Assembly (NCBI RefSeq): GCF_027483985.1
Contig: NZ_JAIXTJ010000020.1
Span: forward strand, 124,001 to 188,000
Length of the DNA stretch: 64,000 nucleotides
From: Flavobacterium sp.
GTDB taxonomy: Bacteria > Bacteroidota > Bacteroidia > Flavobacteriales > Flavobacteriaceae
Reading direction: 5' to 3'
This document shows, one piece after another, positions 15,136-24,144 of the stretch (the stretch's first letter is position 1; every line of letters begins with the position of its first letter). The notes below the pieces were generated by a model. The model worked only from the letters and a program-made list of their open reading frames with translations. It ran no database searches and was not told the origin of the DNA. A program made the position numbers and the translations under genes.

Positions 15136-16386
15136 ATGCTTTTTCTATACAATTTAATTATAATTCTGGCTTCGCAAGTAGTAAAACTATTGGCACTTTT
15201 TAATCCGAAAATGAAACTTTTTGTTGAAGGTCGAAAAGAAGTTTTTTCAATTTTACAAAGTAAAATCAGTTCAACCGACAAAACTATTTGGTTTCACGCT
15301 GCATCTTTAGGCGAATACGAGCAAGGTTTACCAGTAATTGAAAAAATAAAAATACAGTATCCAAACCATAAAATTTTAGTAACTTTCTTTTCTCCATCAG
15401 GTTATGAAGTTCGAAAAAACAATACGGTTGCTGATGCTACAGTTTATTTGCCATTAGACACAAAATCCAACGCACAAAAATTCATCAAAGCGATAAATCC
15501 AGAATTAGTTTTCTTTATTAAATATGAATATTGGCCTAACTATCTGAATGAATTAAAGAAACAAAACATCAAAACCTATTTAATATCAGGCATTTTCAGA
15601 GAAAAACAAGCTTTTTTTAAATGGTATGGCGGTTTTTACAGAAACGCATTAAAAACATTCGACTACTTTTTTGTACAAAACGAAAGTTCAAAAAAATTGA
15701 TTCAATCTATTGGTTTCAACAACGTAAAAATTTCGGGTGATACGCGTTTTGACCGTGTAGTTTCCATTTTAGAACGAGATAATTCGTTAGATTTTATAGA
15801 ACAATTCAAAGACAATAAAACTACAATCGTAATCGGTAGTTCGTGGCCAAAAGACGAAAATTTATTGGTGCATTACATTAATAATACATCCGATGATATA
15901 AAATTCATCATCGCGCCACACAATATCAAATCGGAACAAATTGCAAATCTGAAATCACAGATAACGAAATCAACGATTTTATTTTCCGAAAAAAATTATA
16001 TTGATTTATCAAATTTCAATATTTTTATTATCGATACGATAGGAATCCTTACCAAAATTTATTCCTACGCTGACATTGCCTATGTTGGTGGCGGATTTGG
16101 AAATCCTGGTGTTCATAACATTTTGGAACCTGCAACTTTTGGTGTTCCGATTATTATTGGTCCGAATTATTCTCATTTTGCTGAAGCCATTGCTTTAGTT
16201 CATCAAGAAGGTTGTATTTCCATATCAAACCAAAACGAACTGAACGAAACCTTTGATAATTTAATTTCCAATGAAGATGTTCGTCACGAAAAAGGACATA
16301 TTTGTGCCACTTTTGTGCAAATGAATAAAGGTGCAACGGAAGTTATTTTGAAACATATTGAAAATTCAAAAATCAAAAATCGTTAA
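15136..16386 (+). CDS. waaA: 3-deoxy-D-manno-octulosonic acid transferase
   Basis: A 416-residue glycosyltransferase that adds Kdo from CMP-Kdo to lipid A precursor at the inner membrane. An N-terminal membrane anchor (residues 3-22) is followed by the WaaA N-terminal domain with IWFHAASLGEYEQG; Glu60 corresponds to the family's catalytic glutamate. The C-terminal Rossmann domain carries TIVIGSSWPKDE and VGGGFGNPGVHNILEPATFG (about 316-335), which binds the CMP part. The length is normal. The GNAT gene follows after 18 bp in the same frame. Confidence 0.93.
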   Translation: MLFLYNLIIILASQVVKLLALFNPKMKLFVEGRKEVFSILQSKISSTDKTIWFHAASLGEYEQGLPVIEKIKIQYPNHKILVTFFSPSGYEVRKNNTVADATVYLPLDTKSNAQKFIKAINPELVFFIKYEYWPNYLNELKKQNIKTYLISGIFREKQAFFKWYGGFYRNALKTFDYFFVQNESSKKLIQSIGFNNVKISGDTRFDRVVSILERDNSLDFIEQFKDNKTTIVIGSSWPKDENLLVHYINNTSDDIKFIIAPHNIKSEQIANLKSQITKSTILFSEKNYIDLSNFNIFIIDTIGILTKIYSYADIAYVGGGFGNPGVHNILEPATFGVPIIIGPNYSHFAEAIALVHQEGCISISNQNELNETFDNLISNEDVRHEKGHICATFVQMNKGATEVILKHIENSKIKNR

Positions 16387-16404
16387 TCTTCAATCGTTAA
16401 TCAT

Positions 16405-16851
16405 TTGACCACTTTCCAACCTTTAGAACCTTCACAAATCGAAACCATCACCCAAATGATGCAAGATTTCTATGCAATAGACAATTATCCAATTGATATT
16501 GAAGTTTCAAAAAAACTATTTCAAGAGTTTATTTCAGATGAAAAGCTTGGAAAAGCCTGGTTGATTTATTCGGAGGATGAATTGGTTGGCTATATAATTC
16601 TGACTTTTGTTTTTAGTTTTGAATACCAAGGAAGAATTGCTTTTGTAGACGAACTTTACCTTAAAGAATCTGCTAGAGGAAAAGGAATTGGAGCCAAAAC
16701 ATTGCAATTCATAAAAGAACAAATCCCTAAATTATCGTTAAAATTGCTCTATCTTGAAGTAGAACATCACAATGAAAACGCACAAAAATTGTATCTTGCC
16801 AACGAATTTGAAATTCATAATCGCAAATTATTAAAATACAAACTACACTAA
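16405..16851 (+). CDS. GNAT family N-acetyltransferase
   Basis: A 148-residue acetyltransferase. The TTG at 16405 is the best start, since the first ATG (codon 18) would cut into the first helix of the fold. Strand 4 and the acetyl-CoA loop are clear: AFVDELYLKESARGKGIGAK (the Q/R-x-x-G-x-G/A motif as RGKGIG, about residues 92-97), then LYLEVEHHNENAQKLYL typical of the last helix. The substrate is unknown. It sits 18 bp after waaA and 3 bp before the peptidase gene, so it is likely part of one transcript. Confidence 0.85.
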   Translation: MTTFQPLEPSQIETITQMMQDFYAIDNYPIDIEVSKKLFQEFISDEKLGKAWLIYSEDELVGYIILTFVFSFEYQGRIAFVDELYLKESARGKGIGAKTLQFIKEQIPKLSLKLLYLEVEHHNENAQKLYLANEFEIHNRKLLKYKLH

Positions 16852-16854
16852 CAT

Positions 16855-19002
16855 ATGAAATATTTTAAACTATTACTCTTATTATTTGTCCTTCAAACGC
16901 AAGCGCAACAAGGCGGAATGTGGATTCCATCGATGCTAAAAGGAATGAACGAAGGCGAAATGAAAACCTTGGGAATGAAAATTTCTGCGGAACAAATTTA
17001 CTCTATTAACCAATCGAGTTTGAAAGATGCCGTTCCTCATTTTGATGGCGGTTGTACTGCTGAAGTCATTTCAGACAAAGGATTGATTTTGACTAATCAC
17101 CATTGCGGTTTTGATAATATTCAAAGTCATTCTACAGTCGAGCACGACTATTTAACCAATGGTTTTTGGGCTTACAAAATGGACGAAGAATTACCAAACA
17201 AAGATTTGGAAGTAACTTTTGTAGTTAAAATTGAAGATGTAACTTCTAAAATAGTCGAAGGTACGGCTAGTTTAACTTCGGAAGCTGAGAAACAGAAGAA
17301 AATTCAACAAAACATTTCGGAATTAGTTAAAAACGCTCCGAAAGAAGCATGGCAAGAAAATCGCGTAAAAACATTTTACGACGGAAATCAATACCTATTA
17401 TTTGTAGTAGAAAGCTATAAAGATGTGCGATTGGTTGGTGCGCCACCGAGTTCGATTGGAAAATTTGGTTCAGATACAGACAATTGGGTTTGGCCAAGAC
17501 ACACCGGAGATTTTTCTCTATTCAGAATTTATGCTGATAAAAACAATCGTCCGGCAGCTTATTCGAAAGACAATGTTCCTTACAAACCAAAACATTTCTT
17601 TCCAATATCTATCACAGGTTTAAAAGAAAACGATTTTACAATGGTTATGGGTTATCCTGGAAGAACTACTGAATATTTACCATCGGTAGCCGTTAATCAA
17701 ATTGTTGAAACTTTAAATCCGGCAAAAGTTGAAGTTCGTGATGCGGCTTTAAAAGTGCAAGATCGTTTTATGAGAAAAGATCAAGCCATCAAAATTCAAT
17801 ATGCTGCTAAATATGCATCAGTTGCGAACTATTGGAAAAAATGGATGGGCGAAACCAAAGGTCTGAAAAAAGCCAATGCGGTTGCTGCCAAACAAAAATT
17901 TGAGAAAGACTTTCAGCAAAAAGTTGTAAAGGCAGGAAAACAAGCTGAATACGGAAATTTACTTGCCGATTTTGAAAAAAATTATATAGAAATTAAAGAT
18001 TATGCTTTAGCACGTGATTATTTCACAGAAGTTGCTTTGAGAAACACCGAACTATTATCTGTCGGCTATAAATTATACCAATTAGAACAGATTTTAGCCA
18101 CCAAAGGCGAGCAATCTTTTACCGATAGAAAAAACACTCTTGCAACCGGAATTAGTGATTTCTACAAAGATTACAATGCCGAAGTTGATAAAAATGTATT
18201 TGAGCAGCTAATCTATTTGTATGCAACCAAATCACCAAAACAATTTTTACCTGAAAGTTTGAATAACATCAATGCAGCGCAACTAACAAATGATGTGTTT
18301 ACTTCTTCAAATCTAACCTCACTTGAAAAATTTAGATCCTTATTAGAAGGTGATTCTAAAACCGTTATAGAAAAGCTAAATGCAGATAAAGGTTACCAAC
18401 TAATAAAATCAATGTCAGAGGCTTACTCTAAAAATGTTGCACCAAAATATGACGAGTTAAATTTGAAAAACATTGCTTTGCAACGAACTTATATGAAAGC
18501 CATTTTAGAGTTGAGTCCGAAATCGGCTCGCATTTTTCCTGATGCTAACAGTACGCTACGTGTAACTTATGGAAAAATAAAAGGATACAAACCGAATGAT
18601 GCAGTATATTACGAGCCATTTACAACACTTGATGGAGTTATGGAAAAATATGTTCCAGGCGATTATGAATTTGATGTACCTCAAAAGTTAATTGATTTGT
18701 ACAACACTAAAGATTACGGTATTTATGGCGAAAATGGCAAAATGCCTGTATGTTTTATTGCTACTAATCACACTACTGGAGGAAATTCTGGAAGTCCGGC
18801 CTTAGATAAAAATGGTAATTTAATTGGCTTGAATTTTGATAGAGTTTGGGAAGGAACTATGAGTGATGTTTATTATTCACCAGACATTTGTAGAAACATA
18901 ATGGTTGATGCAAGATATCTATTATTTATCATAGATAAATTTGCTGGTGCAAAAAACATCATTAATGAGTTGAAAATCATACAACCAGCGAAGAAAAAAT
19001 AA
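16855..19002 (+). CDS. dpp11: S46 dipeptidyl-peptidase, DPP11-like
   Basis: A 715-residue periplasmic serine peptidase that removes dipeptides from peptide N-termini. A signal peptide (1-18, ending TQAQ) precedes the mature GGMWIP start seen in the family. The catalytic triad is His83 (TNHHCG), Asp219 (HTGDFSLFR) and Ser645 (TGGNSGSP). Arg663 in NFDRVWEGTMSD matches the arginine that gives DPP11 its preference for Asp or Glu at P1, where DPP7 has glycine, so acidic specificity is predicted. It probably feeds peptide use, as in other Bacteroidetes. Specificity is inferred from one residue and its context. Confidence 0.92.
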   Translation: MKYFKLLLLLFVLQTQAQQGGMWIPSMLKGMNEGEMKTLGMKISAEQIYSINQSSLKDAVPHFDGGCTAEVISDKGLILTNHHCGFDNIQSHSTVEHDYLTNGFWAYKMDEELPNKDLEVTFVVKIEDVTSKIVEGTASLTSEAEKQKKIQQNISELVKNAPKEAWQENRVKTFYDGNQYLLFVVESYKDVRLVGAPPSSIGKFGSDTDNWVWPRHTGDFSLFRIYADKNNRPAAYSKDNVPYKPKHFFPISITGLKENDFTMVMGYPGRTTEYLPSVAVNQIVETLNPAKVEVRDAALKVQDRFMRKDQAIKIQYAAKYASVANYWKKWMGETKGLKKANAVAAKQKFEKDFQQKVVKAGKQAEYGNLLADFEKNYIEIKDYALARDYFTEVALRNTELLSVGYKLYQLEQILATKGEQSFTDRKNTLATGISDFYKDYNAEVDKNVFEQLIYLYATKSPKQFLPESLNNINAAQLTNDVFTSSNLTSLEKFRSLLEGDSKTVIEKLNADKGYQLIKSMSEAYSKNVAPKYDELNLKNIALQRTYMKAILELSPKSARIFPDANSTLRVTYGKIKGYKPNDAVYYEPFTTLDGVMEKYVPGDYEFDVPQKLIDLYNTKDYGIYGENGKMPVCFIATNHTTGGNSGSPALDKNGNLIGLNFDRVWEGTMSDVYYSPDICRNIMVDARYLLFIIDKFAGAKNIINELKIIQPAKKK

Positions 19003-19021
19003 TTTTTATATTTATTTGACT

Positions 19022-19038
19022 TTGGCACGAAATTTGTA
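19022..19038 (+). promoter_or_regulatory. Sigma-54-like promoter
   Basis: TTGGCACGAAATTTGTA, close to the -24/-12 consensus with 12-bp GG-to-GT spacing and GT in place of GC. It lies about 120 bp upstream of the lipoprotein ATG at 19159, which also has an ordinary -7 element nearer the gene. Confidence 0.4.
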
Positions 19039-19113
19039 AAGTAATAAATCGGATTTCAAAGTGAGAATTTTTAAAAAAAGTTAAATAAAAGTTTTTTCGA
19101 TTAAAAAAATTTA

Positions 19114-19121
19114 TATCTTTG
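19114..19121 (+). promoter_or_regulatory. Promoter -7 element of the Ala/Pro-rich lipoprotein gene
   Basis: TATCTTTG matches TAnnTTTG, with the ATG at 19159. No clear -33 TTG is seen at the usual distance. Confidence 0.6.
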
Positions 19122-19158
19122 CTCCGAATTAATAATTAACCTTTTATATTAAATTAAG

Positions 19159-19380
19159 ATGAAAAAAGTATTTTTAAGTTTAGCTGTAATCGCTGCATTA
19201 ACTGTAGTATCTTGTAAACAATCAGAAAACGCTGAAGCTCCTGCTGCTGATACAACTGCTGTTGAAGCTCCTGCTGATACAACTGCTGCTCCAGCTGATA
19301 CAACTGCTGCTCCAGCTGATACAACTGCTGCTCCAGCTGAGGCTGCTGCTCCAGCTACTGAAGCTCCAGCTAAAAAATAA
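19159..19380 (+). CDS. Ala/Pro/Thr-rich repeat lipoprotein
   Basis: A 73-residue lipoprotein. The signal ends ALTVVSC, so Cys19 is lipidated; the mature part is low-complexity, built of seven-residue APADTTA repeats with no predicted fold. The DNA repeats in 21-bp units at 19276-19338, so copy number could change by slippage. It may be a flexible spacer or a decoy surface tail; the function is unknown. It has two possible promoters and a strong terminator, so it is likely a highly expressed single gene. Confidence 0.8.
   Translation: MKKVFLSLAVIAALTVVSCKQSENAEAPAADTTAVEAPADTTAAPADTTAAPADTTAAPAEAAAPATEAPAKK
19276..19338. repeat. 21-bp tandem repeat inside the lipoprotein gene
   Basis: GATACAACTGCTGCTCCAGC plus T, three exact copies (19276-19296, 19297-19317, 19318-19338). 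Each adds seven residues in frame. Confidence 0.9.
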
Positions 19381-19409
19381 TTAGAATTTAAATTCTAATT
19401 TTAAAAAAT

Positions 19410-19430
19410 AAGCTCTGCATTGCAGAGCTT
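19410..19430 (+). terminator. Intrinsic terminator
   Basis: Stem AAGCTCTGC/GCAGAGCTT followed by an eight-T run. A second small palindrome (TTAGAATTTAAATTCTAA, 19381-19398) precedes it. Confidence 0.9.
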
Positions 19431-19477
19431 TTTTTTATGCCTTTATTTACAATCAATTTTTGGTGGTGTTACTTTTA

Positions 19478-19843
19478 TTACCCAAACACCTCTTCTGCAG
19501 GAGGAAATATATCATCTTGATTGGAAAAATCTAATATTTCAGATTTATGGAGCGATCTTTGAATTTCGGCGATTCCTTTCTCCATTAATAATTGAGTTGT
19601 ATACCTTCTACTAACTGCAATTTCTTTTTCTTCTAGAATTAGCTTAAAATAAAGCTTGCCATTTTTTGATTTGAACTTCATGAAGAACAAGCTTTCGACT
19701 GATTTTTTTAGCGCTTCAATTGCATCTTCACATTCAAAACGCAATTCAAAATCATTACTTACTAAAATCGTCTTACCTTTTCTTGAGGTAAATTCATATT
19801 TATAATAACCGTTAACTCTTTTGGTAATAACAAAGGTACCCAT
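19478..19843 (-). CDS. DUF1508 (YegP-like) protein
   Basis: A 121-residue protein with two DUF1508-type repeats. The first is about residues 2-55 (FVITKRVNGYYKYEFTSRKG, then DFELRFECEDAIEALK) and the second about 57-105 (FKSKNGKLYFKLILEEKEIA, then YTTQLLMEKGIAEIQRS). The second copy is less typical. The family is small, widespread and of unknown function. It lies just downstream of the two tRNA genes on the same strand. Confidence 0.8.
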   Translation of the reverse strand: MGTFVITKRVNGYYKYEFTSRKGKTILVSNDFELRFECEDAIEALKKSVESLFFMKFKSKNGKLYFKLILEEKEIAVSRRYTTQLLMEKGIAEIQRSLHKSEILDFSNQDDIFPPAEEVFG

Positions 19844-19905
19844 ATCACTTCTAGCGGAATCTAATTAAAACAAAAAAAGCTCCAAACATTAGTTTGAAGC
19901 TTTTG

Positions 19906-19991
19906 TACTCAGAGCGGGACTTGAACCCGCACGAACATTGCTGTTCACTGGATTTTAAGTCCAGCGTGTCTACCAATTTCACCATCCGAGC
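19906..19991 (-). tRNA. tRNA-Leu (anticodon TAA)
   Basis: An 86-nt cloverleaf with a long variable arm, as expected for Leu. The anticodon stem-loop is CTGGA-CTTAAAA-TCCAG; the T arm is GCGGG-TTCAAGT-CCCGC; the acceptor GCTCGGA pairs with TCTGAGT, with terminal G-U wobbles. The 3' CCA is not encoded. Confidence 0.93.
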
Positions 19992-20005
19992 ATTATAGGT
20001 GGTAG

Positions 20006-20078
20006 AGCGAAAAACGGGGCTCGAACCCGCGACCTCGACCTTGGCAAGGTCGCGCTCTACCAACTGAGCTATTTTCGC
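20006..20078 (-). tRNA. tRNA-Gly (anticodon GCC)
   Basis: A 73-nt cloverleaf. The acceptor GCGAAAA pairs with TTTTCGC; the anticodon stem-loop is CGACC-TTGCCAA-GGTCG; the T arm is GCGGG-TTCGAGC-CCCGT. The CCA is not encoded. It lies 14 bp before tRNA-Leu and both are probably cut from one transcript. Confidence 0.93.
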
Positions 20079-20100
20079 ATTATCAAATTTTGTTAGAGCA

Positions 20101-20121
20101 GCAATACTTGTTCCGTATTGC
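20101..20121 (-). other. Hairpin in the tRNA operon leader
   Basis: A perfect 7-bp stem GCAATAC/GTATTGC with a 7-nt loop, placed just after the predicted transcription start and before tRNA-Gly. It may be a 5' processing signal. Confidence 0.45.
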
Positions 20122-20126
20122 GGTTG

Positions 20127-20134
20127 CAAATGTA
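20127..20134 (-). promoter_or_regulatory. Promoter -7 element of the tRNA operon
   Basis: On the minus strand TACATTTG matches TAnnTTTG, 48 bp before the 5' end of tRNA-Gly. Confidence 0.6.
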
Positions 20135-20210
20135 ACACTTAAATTGAATTATACAAACGTTTTTTTGAAAAAAATTGCAACAAAAACATAACCTGCTGAT
20201 AACCTAAAGA

Positions 20211-22847
20211 TTAGTTTTTAAGCAACATTCGTTTTATTTCATTTAATTTCATTAATGCTTCTACTGGAGTAAGTGTATTGATGTCTAAACCTAAAATTTC
20301 TTCTTTTATTTCTTCCAACAATGGGTCGTCCATATTGAAAATGCTTAATTGCATTTGCTTCGCCAGTTCGCCTTTATGGCTCGAGTCATCTTTTGCTGAT
20401 TTGATTCCGTTTAAAGCATCACCCGAATGGTCTTTTTCTAATTTCTTTAGTAATTTTTGTGCTTTTTGAATCACTGTTTGCGGCATTCCAGCCATTTTCG
20501 CCACGTGAATTCCAAAACTATGTGCGCTACCTCCTTTTACTAATTTTCTAATAAAAAGTACGTTATCTTTTAATTCTTTTACTGCAACATTAAAATTTTG
20601 AATTCTTGGCAACATTTCACTCATTTCATTTAATTCGTGATAATGGGTAGCAAAAAGTGTTTTTGGGCGTGCTGGATTCTCGTGCAAGAACTCCGCGATA
20701 GCCCAAGCAATCGAGATTCCGTCATAAGTACTTGTTCCACGTCCGATTTCGTCTAGCAATACTAAACTTCTGTCAGAAATATTATTTAAGATGGATGCCG
20801 TTTCATTCATTTCGACCATAAAAGTAGATTCGCCCATTGAGATATTATCGCTTGCTCCAACTCTAGTAAATATTTTATCCACAACTCCCATTCTAACCGA
20901 CTCTGCTGGAACAAAACAACCCATTTGTGCTAGTAGTACAATTAAAGCCGTTTGACGCAAAATAGCCGATTTACCCGACATGTTTGGACCCGTTATCATT
21001 ATTAGTTGTTGTTGTTCTCTATCTAAGTACACATCATTAGCAATATAAGGAACGCCAACTGGAAGTTGCTTTTCAATAACTGGATGACGACCATTGGTTA
21101 TTTCTAACTCAAACGTATCATCTATAATCGGACAAACATAATTATTTTCTATGGCTAACTGCGTAAAGGAAGTCAAACAATCCAGCTGTGCTATTAAGTT
21201 AGCATTAAGCTGCACCGGTTTAATGTAAGTAGCAATCCAATTGATTAATTGTTCGAACAATTGCCCTTCTATTTGATGTATTTTATCTTCAGCTCCAAGA
21301 ATTTTAGTTTCATATTCTTTAAGCTCCTCAGTAATATATCGTTCTGCATTAACAAGCGTTTGTTTTCTAATCCATTCTGTTGGAACTTTATCTTTGTGTG
21401 TATTTCTAACCTCAATATAATATCCGAAAACATTATTGAAAGCTATTTTGAGCGAAGAAATACCGGTAGCTTCTGATTCTCGTTTTTCGATTCCTTCTAA
21501 AAATTCTTTACCTGAAAAAGCTATGTTTCTTAATTCATCTAATTCAGCGTGCACACCCACTGCGATAGCATTTCCTTTAGAAATTGAAACTGGTGCTTCT
21601 TGATTTAATGTTGTAGCTATTTTTTCTCTAAGTAAATCGCAAGCGTGCAAACTATCGCCTATAACCCTAACCGCTTCTTGTTTGCTTTCTAAAGCTAGTT
21701 TTTTTATCGGAATTATGGCATCTAATGATTCTTTCAAATAAATTACTTCCCTTGGTGACACCTTTCCTGTTGCAATTTTAGAAATCAAACGTTCTAAATC
21801 GGAAATTTGCTTTATTTGGTATTGAATTTTTTGAAGAATTTCTTGATTCTCTTTTAAATAAGTAACCACTTCGTGGCGGCTTTTTATCTTGTTAACCTCT
21901 TTTAACGGTAATGCTAACCATCGTTTTAATAATCTTCCACCCATAGGCGAAAGCGTTTTATCGATTACATCTAAAAGTGTAACCGCATTGGGATTGTAAC
22001 TGTGATAAAGCTCTAAGTTTCGTATTGTAAATCTATCCATCCAAACATAAGCATCTTCAGCAATTCTTTGGATATTGGTAATGTGTTGCACTCTGTTGTG
22101 CTGTGTTTCAGATAAGTAATATAAAATGGCACCTGATGCTATTATTCCATCTTGTAATTCTTCTATTCCATATCCTTTTAGCGAATTGGTTTGAAAGTGG
22201 TTGGTAAGAATTTCAAAAGCATAATCTTCCTTGTAAACCCAATCCTCTAGGTAAAACGTGTTAAAATCTTCACCAAAGCTGTTTTTGAATTGATTTTTGT
22301 TGCTTTTTTGAATTAAAATTTCGCTTGGACTAAAATTTTGAAGCAATTTATCGATGTATTCTTCATTGCCTTGTGAAGTAAGAAATTCGCCCGTTGAAAC
22401 ATCTAGAAACGCAACTCCTAATTGTTTCTTTCCAAAATAAATGGAGGCTAAAAAGTTATTCGACTTTGATTGCAAAACCTCATCATTCATTGACACACCT
22501 GGAGTTACTAACTCTGTAACACCGCGTTTAACAATAGTTTTGGTCATTTTTGGATCTTCCAGTTGATCACAAATTGCTACACGAAGACCAGCTTTAACTA
22601 ATTTTGGTAAATAGGTATTAATCGAATGATGCGGAAATCCTGCCAAAGCCGTTTCGGTATCTGATCCTGCGCCACGTTTTGTAAGTGTGATGCCCAGAAT
22701 TTTAGAAGCTCTAACAGCATCTTCACCGAAAGTTTCATAAAAATCACCAACTCTAAACAACAAACAAGCATCAGGATACTTCCTTTTGATTTCGTTGTAC
22801 TGCTTCATTAATGGGGTTTCTTTCGGGCTTTTATCTTTAGCTGACAA
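20211..22847 (-). CDS. mutS: DNA mismatch repair protein MutS
   Basis: An 878-residue mismatch-recognition ATPase. The start is a TTG at 22847: the next ATG (codon 14) would remove part of the conserved N-terminus, and family members begin with a similar [11 protein letters not shown]. The mismatch-binding Phe36 and Glu38 (GDFYETF) are present; Walker A is GPNMSGKS at 620-627; Walker B reads [16 protein letters not shown]. The C-terminal tail ([20 protein letters not shown]) is typical of the family. All domains are present, so full activity is expected. No mutL lies nearby. Confidence 0.97.
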   Translation of the reverse strand: MSAKDKSPKETPLMKQYNEIKRKYPDACLLFRVGDFYETFGEDAVRASKILGITLTKRGAGSDTETALAGFPHHSINTYLPKLVKAGLRVAICDQLEDPKMTKTIVKRGVTELVTPGVSMNDEVLQSKSNNFLASIYFGKKQLGVAFLDVSTGEFLTSQGNEEYIDKLLQNFSPSEILIQKSNKNQFKNSFGEDFNTFYLEDWVYKEDYAFEILTNHFQTNSLKGYGIEELQDGIIASGAILYYLSETQHNRVQHITNIQRIAEDAYVWMDRFTIRNLELYHSYNPNAVTLLDVIDKTLSPMGGRLLKRWLALPLKEVNKIKSRHEVVTYLKENQEILQKIQYQIKQISDLERLISKIATGKVSPREVIYLKESLDAIIPIKKLALESKQEAVRVIGDSLHACDLLREKIATTLNQEAPVSISKGNAIAVGVHAELDELRNIAFSGKEFLEGIEKRESEATGISSLKIAFNNVFGYYIEVRNTHKDKVPTEWIRKQTLVNAERYITEELKEYETKILGAEDKIHQIEGQLFEQLINWIATYIKPVQLNANLIAQLDCLTSFTQLAIENNYVCPIIDDTFELEITNGRHPVIEKQLPVGVPYIANDVYLDREQQQLIMITGPNMSGKSAILRQTALIVLLAQMGCFVPAESVRMGVVDKIFTRVGASDNISMGESTFMVEMNETASILNNISDRSLVLLDEIGRGTSTYDGISIAWAIAEFLHENPARPKTLFATHYHELNEMSEMLPRIQNFNVAVKELKDNVLFIRKLVKGGSAHSFGIHVAKMAGMPQTVIQKAQKLLKKLEKDHSGDALNGIKSAKDDSSHKGELAKQMQLSIFNMDDPLLEEIKEEILGLDINTLTPVEALMKLNEIKRMLLKN

Positions 22848-22965
22848 GGGATAATTGTTTAAAATTTTAGCTTACGAATTTAATTATTTAATATTAAAAT
22901 TCACCATTAACATTTCATTTAATAAAAATTTGAACTTCATTGTGATTGAAGAACAATTTTTTATA

Positions 22966-22973
22966 TAAATTTG
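22966..22973 (+). promoter_or_regulatory. Promoter -7 element of the DUF1573 gene
   Basis: TAAATTTG matches TAnnTTTG and ends 28 bp before the ATG at 23002. Confidence 0.55.
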
Positions 22974-23001
22974 TCTTGTTAAATTATTAATTACAAAAAA
23001 A

Positions 23002-23529
23002 ATGAAAAAAATATTACTAGTAGCCGCAGTAGCTGTTTTCAGTTTAACAACTGTAAGCGCTCAAACTAAGTCTAAAGCAAAAAAAGCAGTAGCTGCCAAA
23101 GTGGATTCACAAAAAGTAGATGGTGCTGGAATGGTTTTTGAAACCGAAACTATCGATTATGGTAACATTCCTCATAATGCCGATGGACAAAGAGAATTTG
23201 TTTTCACTAACAATGGTAACAAGCCATTAATCATTGAAAACACCCAAGGTTCTTGTGGTTGTACTGTTCCTTCAAAACCTGAGAAACCTATTCAACCAGG
23301 AGAAAAAGGTGTAATTGGTGTAAAATATGCTACAGACAGAGTTGGTCCGTTTACTAAAACAGTAACCGTAACTTCTAATGCCGTTGGACCAAATGTAACT
23401 CCAATGACTACACCTTCTACAACTGGTGGCGCTCCAGTTCCAACAGGAAAATCAACTAAAATTATTACTATTAAAGGTAATGTTCTTCCGGATGCTCCTG
23501 CAACTCCAGTGGTAGAAACTAAAAGTTAA
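23002..23529 (+). CDS. Secreted DUF1573 protein
   Basis: A 175-residue protein with a signal peptide (1-21, MKKILLVAAVAVFSLTTVSA) and a DUF1573 immunoglobulin-like domain at about 45-135. It shows FETETIDYGNIPHNADGQRE, FTNNGNKPLIIENTQGSCGC and YATDRVGPFTKTVTVTSNA. The GSCGC pair may be metal- or disulfide-linked. The tail is Pro/Thr-rich. DUF1573 proteins are common in Bacteroidetes envelopes, without a settled function. Single gene with its own promoter and terminator. Confidence 0.88.
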   Translation: MKKILLVAAVAVFSLTTVSAQTKSKAKKAVAAKVDSQKVDGAGMVFETETIDYGNIPHNADGQREFVFTNNGNKPLIIENTQGSCGCTVPSKPEKPIQPGEKGVIGVKYATDRVGPFTKTVTVTSNAVGPNVTPMTTPSTTGGAPVPTGKSTKIITIKGNVLPDAPATPVVETKS

Positions 23530-23550
23530 TATTTTTTCTATACAAAAAAA

Positions 23551-23574
23551 GAGCTTCCGTAAATTCGGGAGCTT
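23551..23574 (+). terminator. Intrinsic terminator
   Basis: A 9-bp stem GAGCTTCCG/CGGGAGCTT with two G-T wobbles and a 6-nt loop, followed by a long T-run. Confidence 0.85.
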
Positions 23575-23585
23575 TTTTTTTTGAA

Positions 23586-23593
23586 TATCTTTG
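23586..23593 (+). promoter_or_regulatory. Promoter -7 element of the RNA methyltransferase gene
   Basis: TATCTTTG matches TAnnTTTG and ends 13 bp before the ATG, so the leader is only a few bases long. It sits directly behind the preceding terminator. Confidence 0.6.
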
Positions 23594-23606
23594 TAAAAAA
23601 AGAATA

Positions 23607-24140
23607 ATGCGTAAACTTGAAAACAGTGAGTTGGACAGAAAATCAGTAGATGATTTTAAACAAGCTACCAAAACTCCCATCATCATCATTTTAGACGACA
23701 TTAGAAGTTTACATAATATAGGTTCTGTTTTTAGAACTTCTGATGCTTTTTTGATTGAAAAGATTTATTTGTGTGGTATCACTGCAACGCCACCCAATAA
23801 AGAAATTCATAAAACCGCACTTGGAGCAACAGAAACTGTAGCTTGGGAATATAACCAAAGTGTTCTTGAGGTAATTGAAAACCTTAAAAAAGAAAACACC
23901 AAAGTATTTGCGATTGAACAGGTAGAAAACGCTGTTTTTTTGGATGATTTTAAACCCGAAAAGAACAAAAAATATGCCTTAGTTTTTGGGAATGAAGTTT
24001 TTGGTGTATCGCAAGAAGCTATACATCTGTGTGATGGTGTGATTGAAATTCCGCAGCTGGGAAGTAAACATTCACTAAACATTTCGGTTAGTGCTGGAAT
24101 TGTAATTTGGGATTTATTTCAAAAAATAAAAACGCTATAA
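23607..24140 (+). CDS. TrmH/SpoU family RNA methyltransferase
   Basis: A 177-residue SPOUT methyltransferase that methylates the 2'-OH of a ribose in tRNA or rRNA using S-adenosylmethionine. The three knot motifs are visible: DDIRSLHNIGSVFRTSDA (about 31-48), ALVFGNEVFGVSQEAI (about 123-138) and IEIPQLGSKHSLNISVSAG (about 147-165). It is shorter than TrmH and lacks an added RNA-binding domain, so the target nucleotide is not predictable. The next gene starts 4 bp after its stop. Confidence 0.88.
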   Translation: MRKLENSELDRKSVDDFKQATKTPIIIILDDIRSLHNIGSVFRTSDAFLIEKIYLCGITATPPNKEIHKTALGATETVAWEYNQSVLEVIENLKKENTKVFAIEQVENAVFLDDFKPEKNKKYALVFGNEVFGVSQEAIHLCDGVIEIPQLGSKHSLNISVSAGIVIWDLFQKIKTL

Positions 24141-24144
24141 AATT

